NCBI RefSeq assembly: GCF_014323405.1
Contig: NZ_JACRWE010000010.1
Span: 1-61,294 of the forward strand
Reading direction: 5' to 3'
DNA length: 61,294 nt
From: Romboutsia faecis
GTDB lineage: Bacteria > Bacillota > Clostridia > Peptostreptococcales > Peptostreptococcaceae
Part shown: positions 39,566-49,590 of the stretch, piece after piece
Position numbering within the stretch: the stretch's first letter is position 1
Layout: each line of letters starts with the position of its first letter
Position numbers and translations under genes: made by a program
The notes under the pieces: generated by a model
Seen by the model: the letters and a program-made list of their open reading frames with translations, nothing else
Told to the model about the DNA's origin: nothing
Databases searched by the model: none

Positions 39566-40089
39566 CGGTTTCTACGAATGTTCTCAAGTTTCGACAATGT
39601 TTCTTTATCTAATCTGTCTTCCAAGAAATTTCTCTGTATTTTTTTATATTGACTACTAGTTCTTTCTCTGATTTTTTCCTTAGCTGCTTCTAAGTCTAAT
39701 TTAAGTTCTCTAGCTGATATTCTACTAGCGCCCTTACCTAAAACAATCTGTTGCTCTGCGTAATCATTTGTAGCTACCTTTACTTCATCATACTTCGATA
39801 AGGTACTTATAAATTTTTCTATATAACTATCTGCTGTTTGATACTCTTTTGTATAGATGATAGTTATATGTTTTCTTTTTTCTATTTTTTCTTTAGAATT
39901 CTTTATGTTGTAAGCATCAAATACTATTATAGCTTTCTTCCCTGTAAACTCAGAATAATCTATCATGTAGTGTATTAATTTTTCTCTAGAATCTTCTAAG
40001 CTATATTTAGATATCTCTTTTAAATCATCCCATGCATTTATAATGTTGTAACCATCTATTACTAAATACGAATTTAATTTTCTTCTCAT
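39562..40089 (-). CDS. rae1: NYN-domain mRNA endonuclease Rae1 (YacP)
   Basis: NYN/PIN-like nuclease of 175 residues, matching the YacP/Rae1 family, a ribosome-dependent mRNA endonuclease described in Bacillus subtilis. Acidic active-site positions are visible as D12 (VIDGYNII), the Asp in VFDAYN (about 56-61), TADSYIEKFI and VATND. A basic, helical C-terminal part follows. The gene starts 4 bases after rlmB and precedes sigH, as in many Firmicutes. Confidence 0.88.
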   Translation of the reverse strand: MRRKLNSYLVIDGYNIINAWDDLKEISKYSLEDSREKLIHYMIDYSEFTGKKAIIVFDAYNIKNSKEKIEKRKHITIIYTKEYQTADSYIEKFISTLSKYDEVKVATNDYAEQQIVLGKGASRISARELKLDLEAAKEKIRERTSSQYKKIQRNFLEDRLDKETLSKLENIRRNR

Positions 40090-40093
40090 TACC

Positions 40094-40837
40094 CTACTTT
40101 TTGCCTGTTCTTTGTCTAAATATTTCGTACAGAAGTATTCCTCCTGCTACTGAAGCATTTAGAGATGTAACATTCCCTATCATAGGCATCTTTACTGTAA
40201 AATCACAATTTTGTTTTACTAACCTAGATATTCCAAAACCTTCACTGCCTATAACCAATCCAATTGGACCTGTAAGATTTTGTTCATAGAATGGTTGTCC
40301 ATCCATGTCTGCTGCAGCTATCCATAGACCTTCTTCTTTTAGTTTTTTGATTGTATTTACTATATTGGTTACTTTACATACTGGTACATATTCCACCGCT
40401 CCAGCTGATGCTTTAGCAACAGTAGGAGTTATATGTACAGATCTTCTCTTTGGTATTATTACACCATGTGCACCAACTGCATCCGCTGTTCTTATAATTG
40501 TTCCAAGATTATGAGGGTCTGTTATCTCATCTAATATTATAAAAAATGGACTTTCTGATTTTTCTTTTGCAGACTTAATTAATTCATCTAATTCATAGTA
40601 TTTATATTCACTAACCTGAGCTATTACACCTTGATGTGCATGACTTGTACTTATTTCATCTAATTTATTTTTATCTACATATTGTAATACTATATTTTTT
40701 TCTTTTGCCATACCTATAATCTTTTTTATAGATCCTTCCTTTGCTGAGTTAGATATCATTATTTTATCTATCTCTCTTTCACTCTTTATAGCCTCTATAA
40801 CAGGGTTTCTTCCTTCTATATTTGCCAATTCTTTCAC
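40094..40837 (-). CDS. rlmB: 23S rRNA (guanosine-2'-O-)-methyltransferase RlmB
   Basis: SPOUT-class TrmH-family methyltransferase, 247 residues. An N-terminal substrate-binding domain (EGRNPVIEAI start) is followed by the knotted catalytic domain with DPHNLGTIIRTADAVGAHGV (about 107-126), IGLVIGSEGFGISRLV and MPMIGNVTSLNASVAGGILL. RlmB modifies G2251 in E. coli; family members from Firmicutes may modify other sites. It starts a unit with rae1 and lies after the mrnC terminator. Confidence 0.9.
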   Translation of the reverse strand: MKELANIEGRNPVIEAIKSEREIDKIMISNSAKEGSIKKIIGMAKEKNIVLQYVDKNKLDEISTSHAHQGVIAQVSEYKYYELDELIKSAKEKSESPFFIILDEITDPHNLGTIIRTADAVGAHGVIIPKRRSVHITPTVAKASAGAVEYVPVCKVTNIVNTIKKLKEEGLWIAAADMDGQPFYEQNLTGPIGLVIGSEGFGISRLVKQNCDFTVKMPMIGNVTSLNASVAGGILLYEIFRQRTGKK

Positions 40838-40918
40838 CGCCTATTTTTCTTTGTTATAATAAATAATGGTATATATTATAATGTTTTATTTATAACTACT
40901 ATTATACATCATTTATAA

Positions 40919-40956
40919 AAAAAAGCATTGTCATTTAATTAAGACAATACTTTTTT
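40919..40956 (-). terminator. Terminator of cysS-mrnC
   Basis: Hairpin AAAAAAGTATTGTC/GACAATGCTTTTTT (14 pairs with one G-U) and a T run on the minus strand, 10 bases after the mrnC stop. Confidence 0.9.
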
Positions 40957-40966
40957 AAAGTTAATT

Positions 40967-41365
40967 TTATTTCATGCTCTCTTCTATAATATCGATTCCT
41001 TTTGATATTATATAATTTAATCTATCACTTTCATTATTTAAATGTAAGTATCCTATTAATGCTTCAAAACCCGTTGCATGCTTATAGTCAATAATATCTG
41101 CATTTTTAGGAGAAGTATGAGATTTTTGATTTCTTCCTCTTTTGTAGACTCTCTCTTCATCTTCTGTTAATTCATCCTCTATTGCATGTATTACTGTTGC
41201 TTGAGCCTTTGCATTAACATACTTTATTGCTGACTTATGAAGATCATTAACCTTTTTATTTATATTCTTTTTGATTAAGTACTCTCTTACATAAGACTCA
41301 TAAACTGTATCACCTAAGTATGCTAGTACTAATGGTGATATTGTAAGTAATTCTGATCTATCCAT
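40967..41365 (-). CDS. mrnC: Mini-ribonuclease III
   Basis: Mini-III, about 132 residues, an RNase III catalytic domain without the dsRNA-binding domain; it trims 23S rRNA ends in Firmicutes. The signature is LVLAYLGDTVYESYVREYLI, with D19 and E23, and the second acidic site is in GFEALIGYLHLNNESDRL. ATG 41365 follows an AAAGGAT Shine-Dalgarno at the end of cysS; the GTG at 41383 is rejected. It follows cysS by 2 bases, the common Firmicute pairing. Confidence 0.94.
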   Translation of the reverse strand: MDRSELLTISPLVLAYLGDTVYESYVREYLIKKNINKKVNDLHKSAIKYVNAKAQATVIHAIEDELTEDEERVYKRGRNQKSHTSPKNADIIDYKHATGFEALIGYLHLNNESDRLNYIISKGIDIIEESMK

Positions 41366-41367
41366 GA

Positions 41368-42774
41368 TTATATCCTTTTCCACTTAACACCTTGTCTTGT
41401 GTCTTCTAAGACAATTCCTTTATCTAATAATTCTTGTCTTATCTCATCAGCTAATTGATATTCTTTATTCTTCTTAGCTTCTGTTCTTTTTTGTATTAAG
41501 CTTTCTATTTCTTCATCTAGTATATCATCTTTTTTCTTATTTACTATATTTAAAACTGAAGTTAATTCATTAAATTCATCTAAACACTTTTTAGCAAATT
41601 CTAGAGATGATTTTTCACTTACATTAGAGTTTATAAATTTAGCTAATTCAAATATAACGCTTATAGCATCTGCTGTATTAACATCATCATCCATAGCTGC
41701 TATAAATTTAGCTCTATAGCTATCTAACTCTGATGCTAAACTAGATTCTTCTTCTGTTATGCTAGACTCATTTAAATTACTAATAGTAAATTCTAATTTT
41801 TCCTTAGTATTGTATAATCTTTCAAGACCAGCTTTTGCTTGGTTTAACATTTCATCACTGAAGTTCACTGGATTTCTATAATGTGCTGATAGCATGAAAA
41901 ATCTTACTATTTCTAAATCATATAACTTAGATATATCTCTTACTGTAAAGAAATTACCTTTTGATTTACTCATTTTTTCATTGTTGATATTTATATATCC
42001 ATTATGTATCCAATAATTAGCAAAAGTTTTTCCACTTCTAGCTTCACTTTGTGCTATTTCATTTTCATGATGTGGGAAAGTTAAGTCCTGACCACCTGCA
42101 TGAATATCTATAGTCTCTCCTAGATATCTATTGGACATAACTGAACACTCTATATGCCATCCTGGTCTACCTTCACCCCAAGGACTTGACCATCCTGGTT
42201 CTCCTTCTTTTTTTGCCTTCCAAAGAACAAAATCCATTGGATGTCTTTTTTGATCATTTACTTCTATTCTTGCACCTGCTTCTAACTCATCTTGCTTTTG
42301 TTTTGAAAGCTTTCCGTATCCTTCAAATTTTTTAGTATCAAAGTAAACATCTCCATTTACTTCATATGCATATCCTTTATCTTCTAACTCTTTTACAAAA
42401 GCTATTATTTGCTCTATATTATCTGTAACTTGAGGATGTACAGTCGCTCTTTTTATTCCTAAACCATCAGAATCTACAAAGTATTCATTTATATATTTAC
42501 TTGCAACTTCTTCTGGCGATATTCCTTCTTCATGACCTCTTTTTATGATTTTATCATCTACATCAGTAAAGTTTTGGACATAAGTTACATCATATCCTCT
42601 ATATTCTAAGTATCTTCTTAATGTATCGAATATTATGAAAGGTCTTGCATTACCTATATGTATGTAGTTATAAACTGTCGGACCGCAAACATACATCTTT
42701 ACCTTTCCTTGCTCTATTGGAACAAACTCTTCTTTCTGTCTAGTCATTGTATTATATAATTTCACACTCATCAC
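41368..42774 (-). CDS. cysS: Cysteine--tRNA ligase
   Basis: Class I CysRS, 467-468 residues. It has the HIGH-like HIGN at 39-42, the KMSKS motif as KMSKSKGN near 270, and zinc ligands C30 ([20 protein letters not shown]), a Cys in WHIECSVMS and His residues in [15 protein letters not shown]. It is followed directly by mrnC. No T-box was seen in its short upstream region, which instead holds a small ORF. Confidence 0.97.
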   Translation of the reverse strand: MMSVKLYNTMTRQKEEFVPIEQGKVKMYVCGPTVYNYIHIGNARPFIIFDTLRRYLEYRGYDVTYVQNFTDVDDKIIKRGHEEGISPEEVASKYINEYFVDSDGLGIKRATVHPQVTDNIEQIIAFVKELEDKGYAYEVNGDVYFDTKKFEGYGKLSKQKQDELEAGARIEVNDQKRHPMDFVLWKAKKEGEPGWSSPWGEGRPGWHIECSVMSNRYLGETIDIHAGGQDLTFPHHENEIAQSEARSGKTFANYWIHNGYININNEKMSKSKGNFFTVRDISKLYDLEIVRFFMLSAHYRNPVNFSDEMLNQAKAGLERLYNTKEKLEFTISNLNESSITEEESSLASELDSYRAKFIAAMDDDVNTADAISVIFELAKFINSNVSEKSSLEFAKKCLDEFNELTSVLNIVNKKKDDILDEEIESLIQKRTEAKKNKEYQLADEIRQELLDKGIVLEDTRQGVKWKRI

Positions 42775-42902
42775 CTCACTGTATTGTAATAAATTGCCAT
42801 AACATAATAATTATATAATCTATTATAATTGAAAAACTTTACAATTAATAGTATTACTATTATATCCTTATACGCTATAAAAAAATCTTTCCGTTATGTA
42901 TA

Positions 42903-43055
42903 TTATTTATCTAGAAATAAAATTTTACTTTCAACACAATTATCAAAAGTATCTTCACTTATTATTTTTTTATTTTTTAAATCTTTTAAAACTGCTATGT
43001 ACTCTTCACAAAGTTGCTCTAATTCATTTTTAACATCCTCTATATTATTATACAT
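42903..43055 (-). CDS. Unknown small protein, 50 residues
   Basis: An ORF of 50 codons from ATG 43055 to TAA 42903, preceded by a strong GAGGGGG at 5-6 bases. It starts MYNNIEDVKNELEQLCEEYI and ends ESKILFLDK; it is charged, has a leucine-containing helical first half, and no membrane segment or known motif. I do not recognise a family. It lies alone between gltX (after its terminator) and cysS, with 128 bases to cysS and no terminator, so it may be cotranscribed with cysS. The Shine-Dalgarno, codon usage like the neighbours and position support a real gene; function unknown. Confidence 0.62.
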   Translation of the reverse strand: MYNNIEDVKNELEQLCEEYIAVLKDLKNKKIISEDTFDNCVESKILFLDK

Positions 43056-43222
43056 AATTACCCCCTCGTTCATAAACAAACCATTTAATTTAATATTTTA
43101 TAACTATAAAAACCTATTTACGTTTAATCTTTCTAACTATTTTCATAAATTATAATATTAAATTTAAATAACGAAACTCCTCTACACTTAAGGGGAAATC
43201 TTTCCTCCAAATAATTACATAT

Positions 43223-43255
43223 AAAAAAGCCCACATTGAAATAGTGGACTTTTTT
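43223..43255 (-). terminator. Terminator of gltX
   Basis: Hairpin AAAAAAGTCCAC/GTGGGCTTTTTT (12 pairs, one G-U, nine-base loop) with a T run on the minus strand, directly after the gltX stop. Confidence 0.92.
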
Positions 43256-43257
43256 AA

Positions 43258-44739
43258 CTATAATATATTATTTTTTACATAAGATACTCTATTTAAACAA
43301 GTTTCTTTTCCTAAAACTTCCATAGTTTTTGGTAAATCTGGTCCATGCATTTGTCCTGTTAAAGTTATTCTTGATCCCATGAATAAATTTTTACCTTTTA
43401 TACCATGTTCTTTTTGTATTTCTTTGAACATAGCTTTAACAAAAGCTTCATCTAAAACTTCTGCGTTTCCTATTTTTTCTTCTAATGCATTTACTAATGT
43501 TGGTATATGCTCTAAATTTAAGAATTCTCTACATTCTTCAGTTTCTAATTCAACCTTATCTCCAAAGAATATTGAAGCATGGTCAGTTACTTCTTTTACA
43601 TATTGTAATTTTTCTTTAAGAACTGATATCATTCCTTTTAAGAAGTCATACTTAGTTTTAGCCTCATCTTCAGTTATGAACCCAGCTTCTATTAAGAATG
43701 GTATAGCTAAGTCTGTTAAGTAGTTATCATCTGCATCTTTTATATAATGTTGGTTAACCCAATTTAATTTTTCAGTGTCAAATACTCCACCACTCTTCGA
43801 AACTCTTTCTACAGAGAATGCTTTTTCTAATTCTTCCATAGTGAATAATTCTTGGTTATCTTCTGGAGACCATCCAACTAATGCAACATAGTTGATTAGT
43901 CCCTCTGGTAAGTATCCTTTTTTCTTGAAATCTTCAACTGCAACATCACCATGTCTCTTACTTAACTTTTTCTTTTCTTTATTAAGTATATTTGGTAAAT
44001 GTACAAATGTTGGAGCTTCCCATCCAAATGCTTCATATAAGTAAACATGCTTTGGAGTTGAAGAAACCCATTCTTCTCCTCTTATTACATGAGTTATTTT
44101 CATTAAATGGTCATCAACTACAACTGCAAAGTGATAAGTTGGGAACCCATCAGTTTTTATTAAAACTTGATCATCTAAATCGTTAGTGTTGAATTCAGTT
44201 TCTCCTCTAACTAAATCAGTAAATCTTATTACATGATTTTCTGGTAATCTTAATCTTATTACATATGGTTCTCCTGCTGCTATTTTAGCTTCTATTTCTT
44301 CTTTAGATAAATCTCTACAGTGACCATCATATCTTGGAGTTTCTCCAGCTTCTTTTTGCTTTTCTCTTACTTCATCTAATCTCTCTTTAGTACAGAAGCA
44401 GTAGTAAGCTTTTTTACTATCTAGTAATTGTTGTATATACTCTTTGTATATATCTAATCTTTCAGATTGTATATATGGACCATATTCACCTTTTTGAACT
44501 ATGTTTCCACTCTCATCTAACATAACACCTTCACTGTGGTTAACTCCACCCCAGCTCATAGCATTTAACATGTTTTCTATAGCACCTTCAACTAATCTAG
44601 TTTGGTCAGTATCTTCTACTCTTAATATGTATTCTCCGCCCATTTTCTTTGCAAATAAGTAGTTATATAAAGCAGTTCTTAAACTACCTATATGTACAAA
44701 TCCAGTTGGACTTGGAGCAAATCTTACTCTTACGCTCAT
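43258..44739 (-). CDS. gltX: Glutamate--tRNA ligase
   Basis: Class I GluRS, 493 residues. HIGH motif in [20 protein letters not shown] (about 5-24) and the KMSKS-like KLSKRHGDV near 257 are intact; a Cys-rich insertion [13 protein letters not shown] and the GHCRDL site suggest zinc binding. Since no glnS is seen, this enzyme may also charge tRNA-Gln for amidation, as in most Firmicutes. It lies between proS and cysS as a single-gene unit with terminator. Confidence 0.95.
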   Translation of the reverse strand: MSVRVRFAPSPTGFVHIGSLRTALYNYLFAKKMGGEYILRVEDTDQTRLVEGAIENMLNAMSWGGVNHSEGVMLDESGNIVQKGEYGPYIQSERLDIYKEYIQQLLDSKKAYYCFCTKERLDEVREKQKEAGETPRYDGHCRDLSKEEIEAKIAAGEPYVIRLRLPENHVIRFTDLVRGETEFNTNDLDDQVLIKTDGFPTYHFAVVVDDHLMKITHVIRGEEWVSSTPKHVYLYEAFGWEAPTFVHLPNILNKEKKKLSKRHGDVAVEDFKKKGYLPEGLINYVALVGWSPEDNQELFTMEELEKAFSVERVSKSGGVFDTEKLNWVNQHYIKDADDNYLTDLAIPFLIEAGFITEDEAKTKYDFLKGMISVLKEKLQYVKEVTDHASIFFGDKVELETEECREFLNLEHIPTLVNALEEKIGNAEVLDEAFVKAMFKEIQKEHGIKGKNLFMGSRITLTGQMHGPDLPKTMEVLGKETCLNRVSYVKNNIL

Positions 44740-44854
44740 CTTTTTACCTCCTGTTTATTTTCATACATCTTTTATCATATCAAAAAATATCTATAATTGT
44801 AATTTTATTTTATCCAAATAAATAAAAAGGAATCCTACTTATAGTGTTAGTAGC

Positions 44855-44863
44855 TGTGGATAA
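44855..44863 (-). promoter_or_regulatory. DnaA-box consensus 9-mer in the proS-gltX spacer
   Basis: Exact TTATCCACA on the minus strand. A one-mismatch copy (ATATCCACA, plus strand) lies 32 bases away at 44895-44903. It is a single perfect box in non-origin DNA; binding is not shown by sequence alone. Confidence 0.35.
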
Positions 44864-44882
44864 TCTTATTTCTAACTAATTT

Positions 44883-44950
44883 AAAATAGTATATATATCC
44901 ACATATACATATAATTATTAACATATCCAGTGGATTATATATACTATTTT
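44883..44950 (-). terminator. Large hairpin after proS
   Basis: Arms AAAATAGTATATATA-TCCAC and its complement pair over about 20 bp with one bulge, around a 27-base AT-rich loop. It starts 8 bases after the proS stop. The arm ends in TTTT but no further T run follows, so it is a probable but atypical terminator. Confidence 0.55.
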
Positions 44951-44958
44951 ATTGTTTA

Positions 44959-46674
44959 CTATCCTAATTTAACGTTATTCTTTTCAAATTCAGATTCTAT
45001 CTTAGATTTTATTTCATCCAATCCTATTACTTCTTTATCTGCACTATTTCTTAACTTAAATTCTACTTTTCCATCTACTATATCTTTACCTACAGTAATT
45101 CTCATTGGTATACCTATTAATTCAGAATCCTTAAACTTAACTCCAGCTCTTTCATCTCTATCATCTAATAGTACTTCTACACCCATAGCTTTTAATTCTT
45201 CATATATCTTTTCAGCATTTTCTCTATGTTCATCTTTTTTGATATTTACAGGTACTACTACTACATGATATGGAGCTATAGCTAAAGGCCATATTATTCC
45301 ATTTTCATCGTGGTGTTGTTCTATTACAGCAGCTGCTGTTCTTTCTACACCTATTCCGTAGCATCCCATTACTATTGGTTGAGATTTACCATTGTTATCT
45401 AAGAAAGTAGCTCCCATAGATTCTGAGTACTTAGTTCCTAACTTGAATATATGTCCAACTTCTACTCCTCTAGCAACTTCTAAAGAACTTCCACACTTAG
45501 TACACTTATCTCCTTCAGCAACATTTCTAAAGTCTCCAACTGTACCTTCGAAATCTCTTCCGTAATTAGCATTTTCTATATGGTATTCAGTTTTGTTAGC
45601 TCCTATTACTACATTTCTTTGATCTACTACTTCTTGATCTATTAATATATAATCAGTTTTTATTCCTATTGGTCCAGCAAATCCAACTTCTGCACCAGTA
45701 ACTTCTTTTATAGTTGATTCACTAGCTAACTCGAATTCTACTGCTCCACCTATAGCATTAGCAACCTTAGTTTCGTTAACATCTCTGTCTCCTCTTACTA
45801 CTACTGCTACAGTTTTTCCATCTGCATAATATATTAAAGTTTTTGCAAACTTACCTGCATCTTCTTTAAAGAATTCAACTAATTCTTTTATAGTATGAAC
45901 TCCAGGAGTATGAACTTCTTTCATTTCCTTCATTTCTTCAGTTGAAGGTTCATGATTTACTGAAGTAGCTTTTTCTATGTTAGCTGCATAATCACACCCT
46001 GTACAAAATACTATTTCATCTTCTCCAACTTCTGATTTAACCATAAACTCAGCTGAAGCTGAACCACCCATAGCTCCTGAATCTGCTTGAACTGGGCTAT
46101 TTTCTAATTCACATCTAGCAAATATATTTGTATATGCTTCAAACATATCTTGGTATGACTTATCTAATCCTTCTTGATCAACATCGAAGCTGTAAGCGTC
46201 CTTCATTGTGAAAGTTTTAGTTCTCATAACGCCAAATCTTGGTCTTCTCTCATCTCTATATTTTACTTGTATTTGGTATAAGTTTAATGGAAGTTGCTTA
46301 TAAGAAGTAACCTCTTGTCTTATTATATCTGTAAAAACTTCTTCATGAGTTGGTCCCATGCAGTAGCTTCTTTCATTTCTATCCTTTAATCTGAACATTT
46401 CTGGTCCCATTACATCCCATCTTCCAGACTCTTTCCATAACTCAGATGGTATTAATCCTGAACATAATATCTCTTGAGCACCTTTAGCATTCATTTCTTC
46501 TCTTATTATGTTTTGTATTTTGTTGAAAACTCTTATACCCATAGGTAATTGGTTATAAACTCCTGAAGCCATCTTTCTTATCATACCTGCTCTAAGCATT
46601 AACTGATGACTTGTTATCTCTGCATCAGATGGAACTTCTTTTAATGTTGGCATTAACATTTTTGACATTCTCAT
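44959..46674 (-). CDS. proS: Proline--tRNA ligase
   Basis: Class II ProRS of the bacterial type, 571 residues, with an INS editing domain between motifs 2 and 3 (roughly residues 225-400). Motif 2 is seen around [20 protein letters not shown] and motif 3 around [20 protein letters not shown]; the anticodon domain follows. Expression is governed by a T-box leader immediately upstream whose specifier reads CCA (Pro). ATG 46674 has GGAGGAAAA at a good distance. Confidence 0.97.
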   Translation of the reverse strand: MRMSKMLMPTLKEVPSDAEITSHQLMLRAGMIRKMASGVYNQLPMGIRVFNKIQNIIREEMNAKGAQEILCSGLIPSELWKESGRWDVMGPEMFRLKDRNERSYCMGPTHEEVFTDIIRQEVTSYKQLPLNLYQIQVKYRDERRPRFGVMRTKTFTMKDAYSFDVDQEGLDKSYQDMFEAYTNIFARCELENSPVQADSGAMGGSASAEFMVKSEVGEDEIVFCTGCDYAANIEKATSVNHEPSTEEMKEMKEVHTPGVHTIKELVEFFKEDAGKFAKTLIYYADGKTVAVVVRGDRDVNETKVANAIGGAVEFELASESTIKEVTGAEVGFAGPIGIKTDYILIDQEVVDQRNVVIGANKTEYHIENANYGRDFEGTVGDFRNVAEGDKCTKCGSSLEVARGVEVGHIFKLGTKYSESMGATFLDNNGKSQPIVMGCYGIGVERTAAAVIEQHHDENGIIWPLAIAPYHVVVVPVNIKKDEHRENAEKIYEELKAMGVEVLLDDRDERAGVKFKDSELIGIPMRITVGKDIVDGKVEFKLRNSADKEVIGLDEIKSKIESEFEKNNVKLG

Positions 46675-46721
46675 TTTGATTTTCCTCCTTGTATTTTATA
46701 TTCAATTTATTTCTGTATAAA

Positions 46722-46945
46722 TAAAAAAACCTTCCGTCTCTATATAAATATAGAGACGGAAGGTTAACTTTCCGCGGTACCACTCTAATTAGCCATAAGG
46801 CTCCCTCAAGTAGGATATAACGCTCCCAAACGTAAGAACTTTTTACCGTCCTTATGCTAGAAAATTGGTTCAAAAACTTCCTCTTAGAAACTCTCAGCTA
46901 TGTTTCCTCTCTGTAAAGATTTCACTTTTTACTATTTTTTCATTT
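46722..46945 (-). promoter_or_regulatory. T-box riboswitch for tRNA-Pro, proS leader
   Basis: The minus strand carries the T-box antiterminator core AGAGTGGTACCGCGG (46786-46772), a terminator hairpin of about 16 bp (arms of CCTTCCGTCTCTATA type, 46729-46764) with a run of seven T, and a Stem I region upstream. In Stem I an AGTA motif (near 46930) and GAACCAATTTTCT (around 46860-46873) fit the specifier loop with CCA, a Pro codon. Uncharged tRNA-Pro would pair with the specifier and the TGGT bulge and allow read-through to proS. Confidence 0.93.
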
Positions 46946-46999
46946 TTGCAATTTATCTTATTAATTATATTATTTATATATTATTATAGTCTATTCATA

Positions 47000-47028
47000 A
47001 TAATATATTATTTAATATTACTTGTCAA
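47000..47028 (-). promoter_or_regulatory. Promoter of the T-box/proS transcript
   Basis: -35 TTGACA (47028-47023) formed by the last ispF codons, a 17-base spacer and -10 TATTAT (47005-47000). Transcription would start about 45 bases before Stem I of the T-box. Confidence 0.72.
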
Positions 47029-47497
47029 CTTTTACAACAGTGCATACGCTTTGAGCTGCAATTCCTTCTTTTGAACCTGTAAAACCAAGACCTTCTTCTG
47101 TCGTTGCTTTTACATTTATATTATCTATATTTGTATCTAAAGCTTTAGCAAAATTTTCTCTCATTTTTGCTATGTGTGGTGCCATCTTTGGACTTTGTGC
47201 AATTATAGTACAGTCTATATTATTGATTTTATATCCTTTGTCTTTTATTAAATGATTTACATATTCTAATAATTTTATACTATCAGCACCCTTATATTTT
47301 TCATCAGTATCAGGGAAATGTTTCCCAATATCACCTAAAGCTAATGCTCCTAATATAGAGTCCATCACAGCATGAGTTAAAACATCCGCGTCAGAATGTC
47401 CTAATAAACCTTTTTCATGTGGAACATTTACCCCACCTATAATTAAATCTCTATTTTCTACTAATTTATGAACATCATATCCTGTACCAATTCTCAT
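47018..47497 (-). CDS. ispF: 2-C-methyl-D-erythritol 2,4-cyclodiphosphate synthase
   Basis: IspF, 159 residues, makes the cyclodiphosphate of the MEP isoprenoid pathway. Metal ligands D8, H10 (GTGYDVHKL) and H42 ([20 protein letters not shown]) are intact, as is the C-terminal [19 protein letters not shown]. It follows ispD by 39 bases; together they give two consecutive-class MEP enzymes. Confidence 0.97.
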   Translation of the reverse strand: MRIGTGYDVHKLVENRDLIIGGVNVPHEKGLLGHSDADVLTHAVMDSILGALALGDIGKHFPDTDEKYKGADSIKLLEYVNHLIKDKGYKINNIDCTIIAQSPKMAPHIAKMRENFAKALDTNIDNINVKATTEEGLGFTGSKEGIAAQSVCTVVKVDK

Positions 47498-47536
47498 ATT
47501 ATCACTCCTATTCCAATTATAACTTTAAATTTATAT

Positions 47537-48217
47537 CTATTTTCTTAACCTTAAAATTTGCTCTCCAATACTTATATCTTCAGGACTAGTAATTTTTATA
47601 TTATCATAAGATCCCATTATCATGGTTACTTCTTGACCTATATTTTCTACTAACATAGAATCATCTGTTCCATAATAATTATTTTCATATGCTTCTTCGT
47701 AAGCTTTTGTTATTAATTTGTATTCAAAAACTTGTGGTGTTTGAGCTGCCCATAAATTAACTCTGTTAGGAGTATCCTTTATACTTCCATTAAGAACAAC
47801 CTTAATAGTATCTTTTACAGGTGTACCTACAACAACTGCTCTTTTTTCCTTTGCAACCTCAATAGACTCATTTATTATTCTATCATCAACAAATGGTCTT
47901 GCTCCATCATGAATCAAAACAATATCACATTTATTATCTAAACATTTCAATCCATTATATATAGAATCCTGTCTTTCCTTTCCACCGTAAGCAATTTTTA
48001 TATTATTGAATTTATACTTATTTATTATTTTATCTTTAAATAGTTCTTCCTCTTCTCTCTTTATACAAACTATTATTTCATCTATGTTATCATTTTTGTA
48101 AAAAGCATCTATTGTATGAGCTACTATTTCCTTTTTATTTAACTTTATAAATTGTTTATTTATATCCATATTCATTCGTTTACCACTTCCAGCAGCCACG
48201 ATTATTACACTATTCAT
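47537..48217 (-). CDS. ispD: 2-C-methyl-D-erythritol 4-phosphate cytidylyltransferase
   Basis: IspD, 226 residues, transfers CMP to MEP. It shows the nucleotide-binding start IIVAAGSGKRMNMDINKQFI, the HDGARPFVDD motif and NLWAAQTPQVFEYKLITKAY near 150-175. It is the first gene of ispD-ispF behind its own promoter, after the PIN/TRAM gene's terminator. Confidence 0.96.
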   Translation of the reverse strand: MNSVIIVAAGSGKRMNMDINKQFIKLNKKEIVAHTIDAFYKNDNIDEIIVCIKREEEELFKDKIINKYKFNNIKIAYGGKERQDSIYNGLKCLDNKCDIVLIHDGARPFVDDRIINESIEVAKEKRAVVVGTPVKDTIKVVLNGSIKDTPNRVNLWAAQTPQVFEYKLITKAYEEAYENNYYGTDDSMLVENIGQEVTMIMGSYDNIKITSPEDISIGEQILRLRK

Positions 48218-48246
48218 TATCCCACCTCTTTATATTTTACTTATAA

Positions 48247-48275
48247 AATATATTGCTTAATTTATTATATATCAA
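48247..48275 (-). promoter_or_regulatory. Promoter of ispD-ispF
   Basis: -35 TTGATA (48275-48270), 17-base spacer, -10 TATATT (48252-48247) on the minus strand, after the upstream terminator and about 30 bases from ispD. Confidence 0.55.
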
Positions 48276-48328
48276 TTAACCTTGCCTTTGAAAGATACTC
48301 TTACTGTGTTTTATTATTTATTTTTCCA

Positions 48329-48385
48329 TAAAAAAAGAGTCCTTTAAAATGTGATTAGTTAATATACGAGTATTAACTAATCATC
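48329..48385 (-). terminator. Terminator of the radA-disA-PIN/TRAM unit
   Basis: Perfect 12-bp hairpin GATTAGTTAATA/TATTAACTAATC (six-base loop) that can extend outward with mismatches, and then GGACTCTTTTTTTA on the minus strand. It lies about 30 bases after the PIN/TRAM gene. Confidence 0.75.
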
Positions 48386-48412
48386 ACTCTAAAACACTCC
48401 CTGAAAATCTAA

Positions 48413-49507
48413 TTAGTTTTTGGGCTTTCCAAATATCATTCTTCCTGCTGGTGTTTGTAATACAGATGTAACTAGTACTCTTATTGTCTCACCCATATGT
48501 TTTCTTCCACCATCTACAACTATCATTGTTCCATCATCTAAGTATGCTATACCTTGATTAGCTTCCTTACCTTCTTTTACAACTTGTGCAACCATTTCTT
48601 CTCCTGGTATTGCAACAGGCTTTATTGCATTAGCTAACTCATTTATATTTAATACTTCTACACCTTGGAACTGTGCAACTTTATTTAAATTATAATCATT
48701 AGTAACTACCTTACCATTTAAAACTTGTGCAAGCTTTAATAATTTACTATCAACCTCGGGAATATCATCGAAATCCATTTCACTTATTTCAACTTCAATA
48801 TCTAATTCTTTTTGAATTATATTTAATATATCAAGGCCTCTTCTTCCTCTAACTCTTTTTAAGTCATCTGAAGAATCTGCTATATGTTGTAACTCATTTA
48901 AAACAAATTTAGGTATTATTAGCTTCCCTTCTATAAAACCAGTTTTACAGATATCCGCTATTCTTCCATCAATAATTACACTAGTATCTAAAATTTTCGA
49001 AGGTATACCCTTTTCAATCTCTTTTTTACTTCCTTTTTCTTTTATGCTAGTTGATAATCTACTTAATTTACTTATATTAAATAGATCATCTCTACTTTTA
49101 AGGGATATTCTTATTCCGAAATAACCCATAAATATATATGTTATCAATGACAAGATTCCACTTATTAAAGGTATTCTAACTATTGTGCTTATTAGACCAC
49201 TTATTAAATAAGCTATAACTAATCCTACAATAAGTCCTATTGAACCCAATAATATATCTGTTTGAGGATATTTTGCCATTTCTGTATCTAATATTTTAAC
49301 TAATTCTTTAGTTTTATTTACAACCCACGGTTCTAGTTTATATAATACAAAGGCTAAAACTATTCCTAATCCTATTGAGATTACAAATCCTCTTATATCA
49401 CTTCCAAATGTCAGAAAATTATAATCTCTCATTAACGTCAAGTATGTAGTAAATCCTAATACAAAACCAGCTATTCCAATGAACGCTCTTATTATTTTTC
49501 GTATCAA
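48413..49507 (-). CDS. yacL: Membrane PIN/TRAM-domain protein (YacL family)
   Basis: 364 residues. The first 145 or so contain four hydrophobic segments, followed by a PIN nuclease domain starting [20 protein letters not shown] with acidic residues in [20 protein letters not shown] and [12 protein letters not shown], then a C-terminal TRAM domain ([20 protein letters not shown]). The family is membrane-anchored and of unclear substrate. The start is TTG 49507 with a GGGGGTG Shine-Dalgarno 5 bases away. It follows disA in a common radA-disA-yacL order. Confidence 0.92.
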   Translation of the reverse strand: MIRKIIRAFIGIAGFVLGFTTYLTLMRDYNFLTFGSDIRGFVISIGLGIVLAFVLYKLEPWVVNKTKELVKILDTEMAKYPQTDILLGSIGLIVGLVIAYLISGLISTIVRIPLISGILSLITYIFMGYFGIRISLKSRDDLFNISKLSRLSTSIKEKGSKKEIEKGIPSKILDTSVIIDGRIADICKTGFIEGKLIIPKFVLNELQHIADSSDDLKRVRGRRGLDILNIIQKELDIEVEISEMDFDDIPEVDSKLLKLAQVLNGKVVTNDYNLNKVAQFQGVEVLNINELANAIKPVAIPGEEMVAQVVKEGKEANQGIAYLDDGTMIVVDGGRKHMGETIRVLVTSVLQTPAGRMIFGKPKN

Positions 49508-49590
49508 AATTTCACCCCCTAGTTATCTATTTAATATTTTTATTATATTCATATTTTTCGTTACAATCAACAACAAAGTTGTAACACACT

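Noticed and set aside
43100..43145. Ten-codon basic ORF (starts MKIVRKIKRK) upstream of the 50-residue ORF
   Set aside because: Too short, and its nearest GAGGAG is more than 30 bases from the start.
46625..46873. 82-codon ORF overlapping the proS leader
   Set aside because: It covers the T-box antiterminator and terminator, which explain the sequence.
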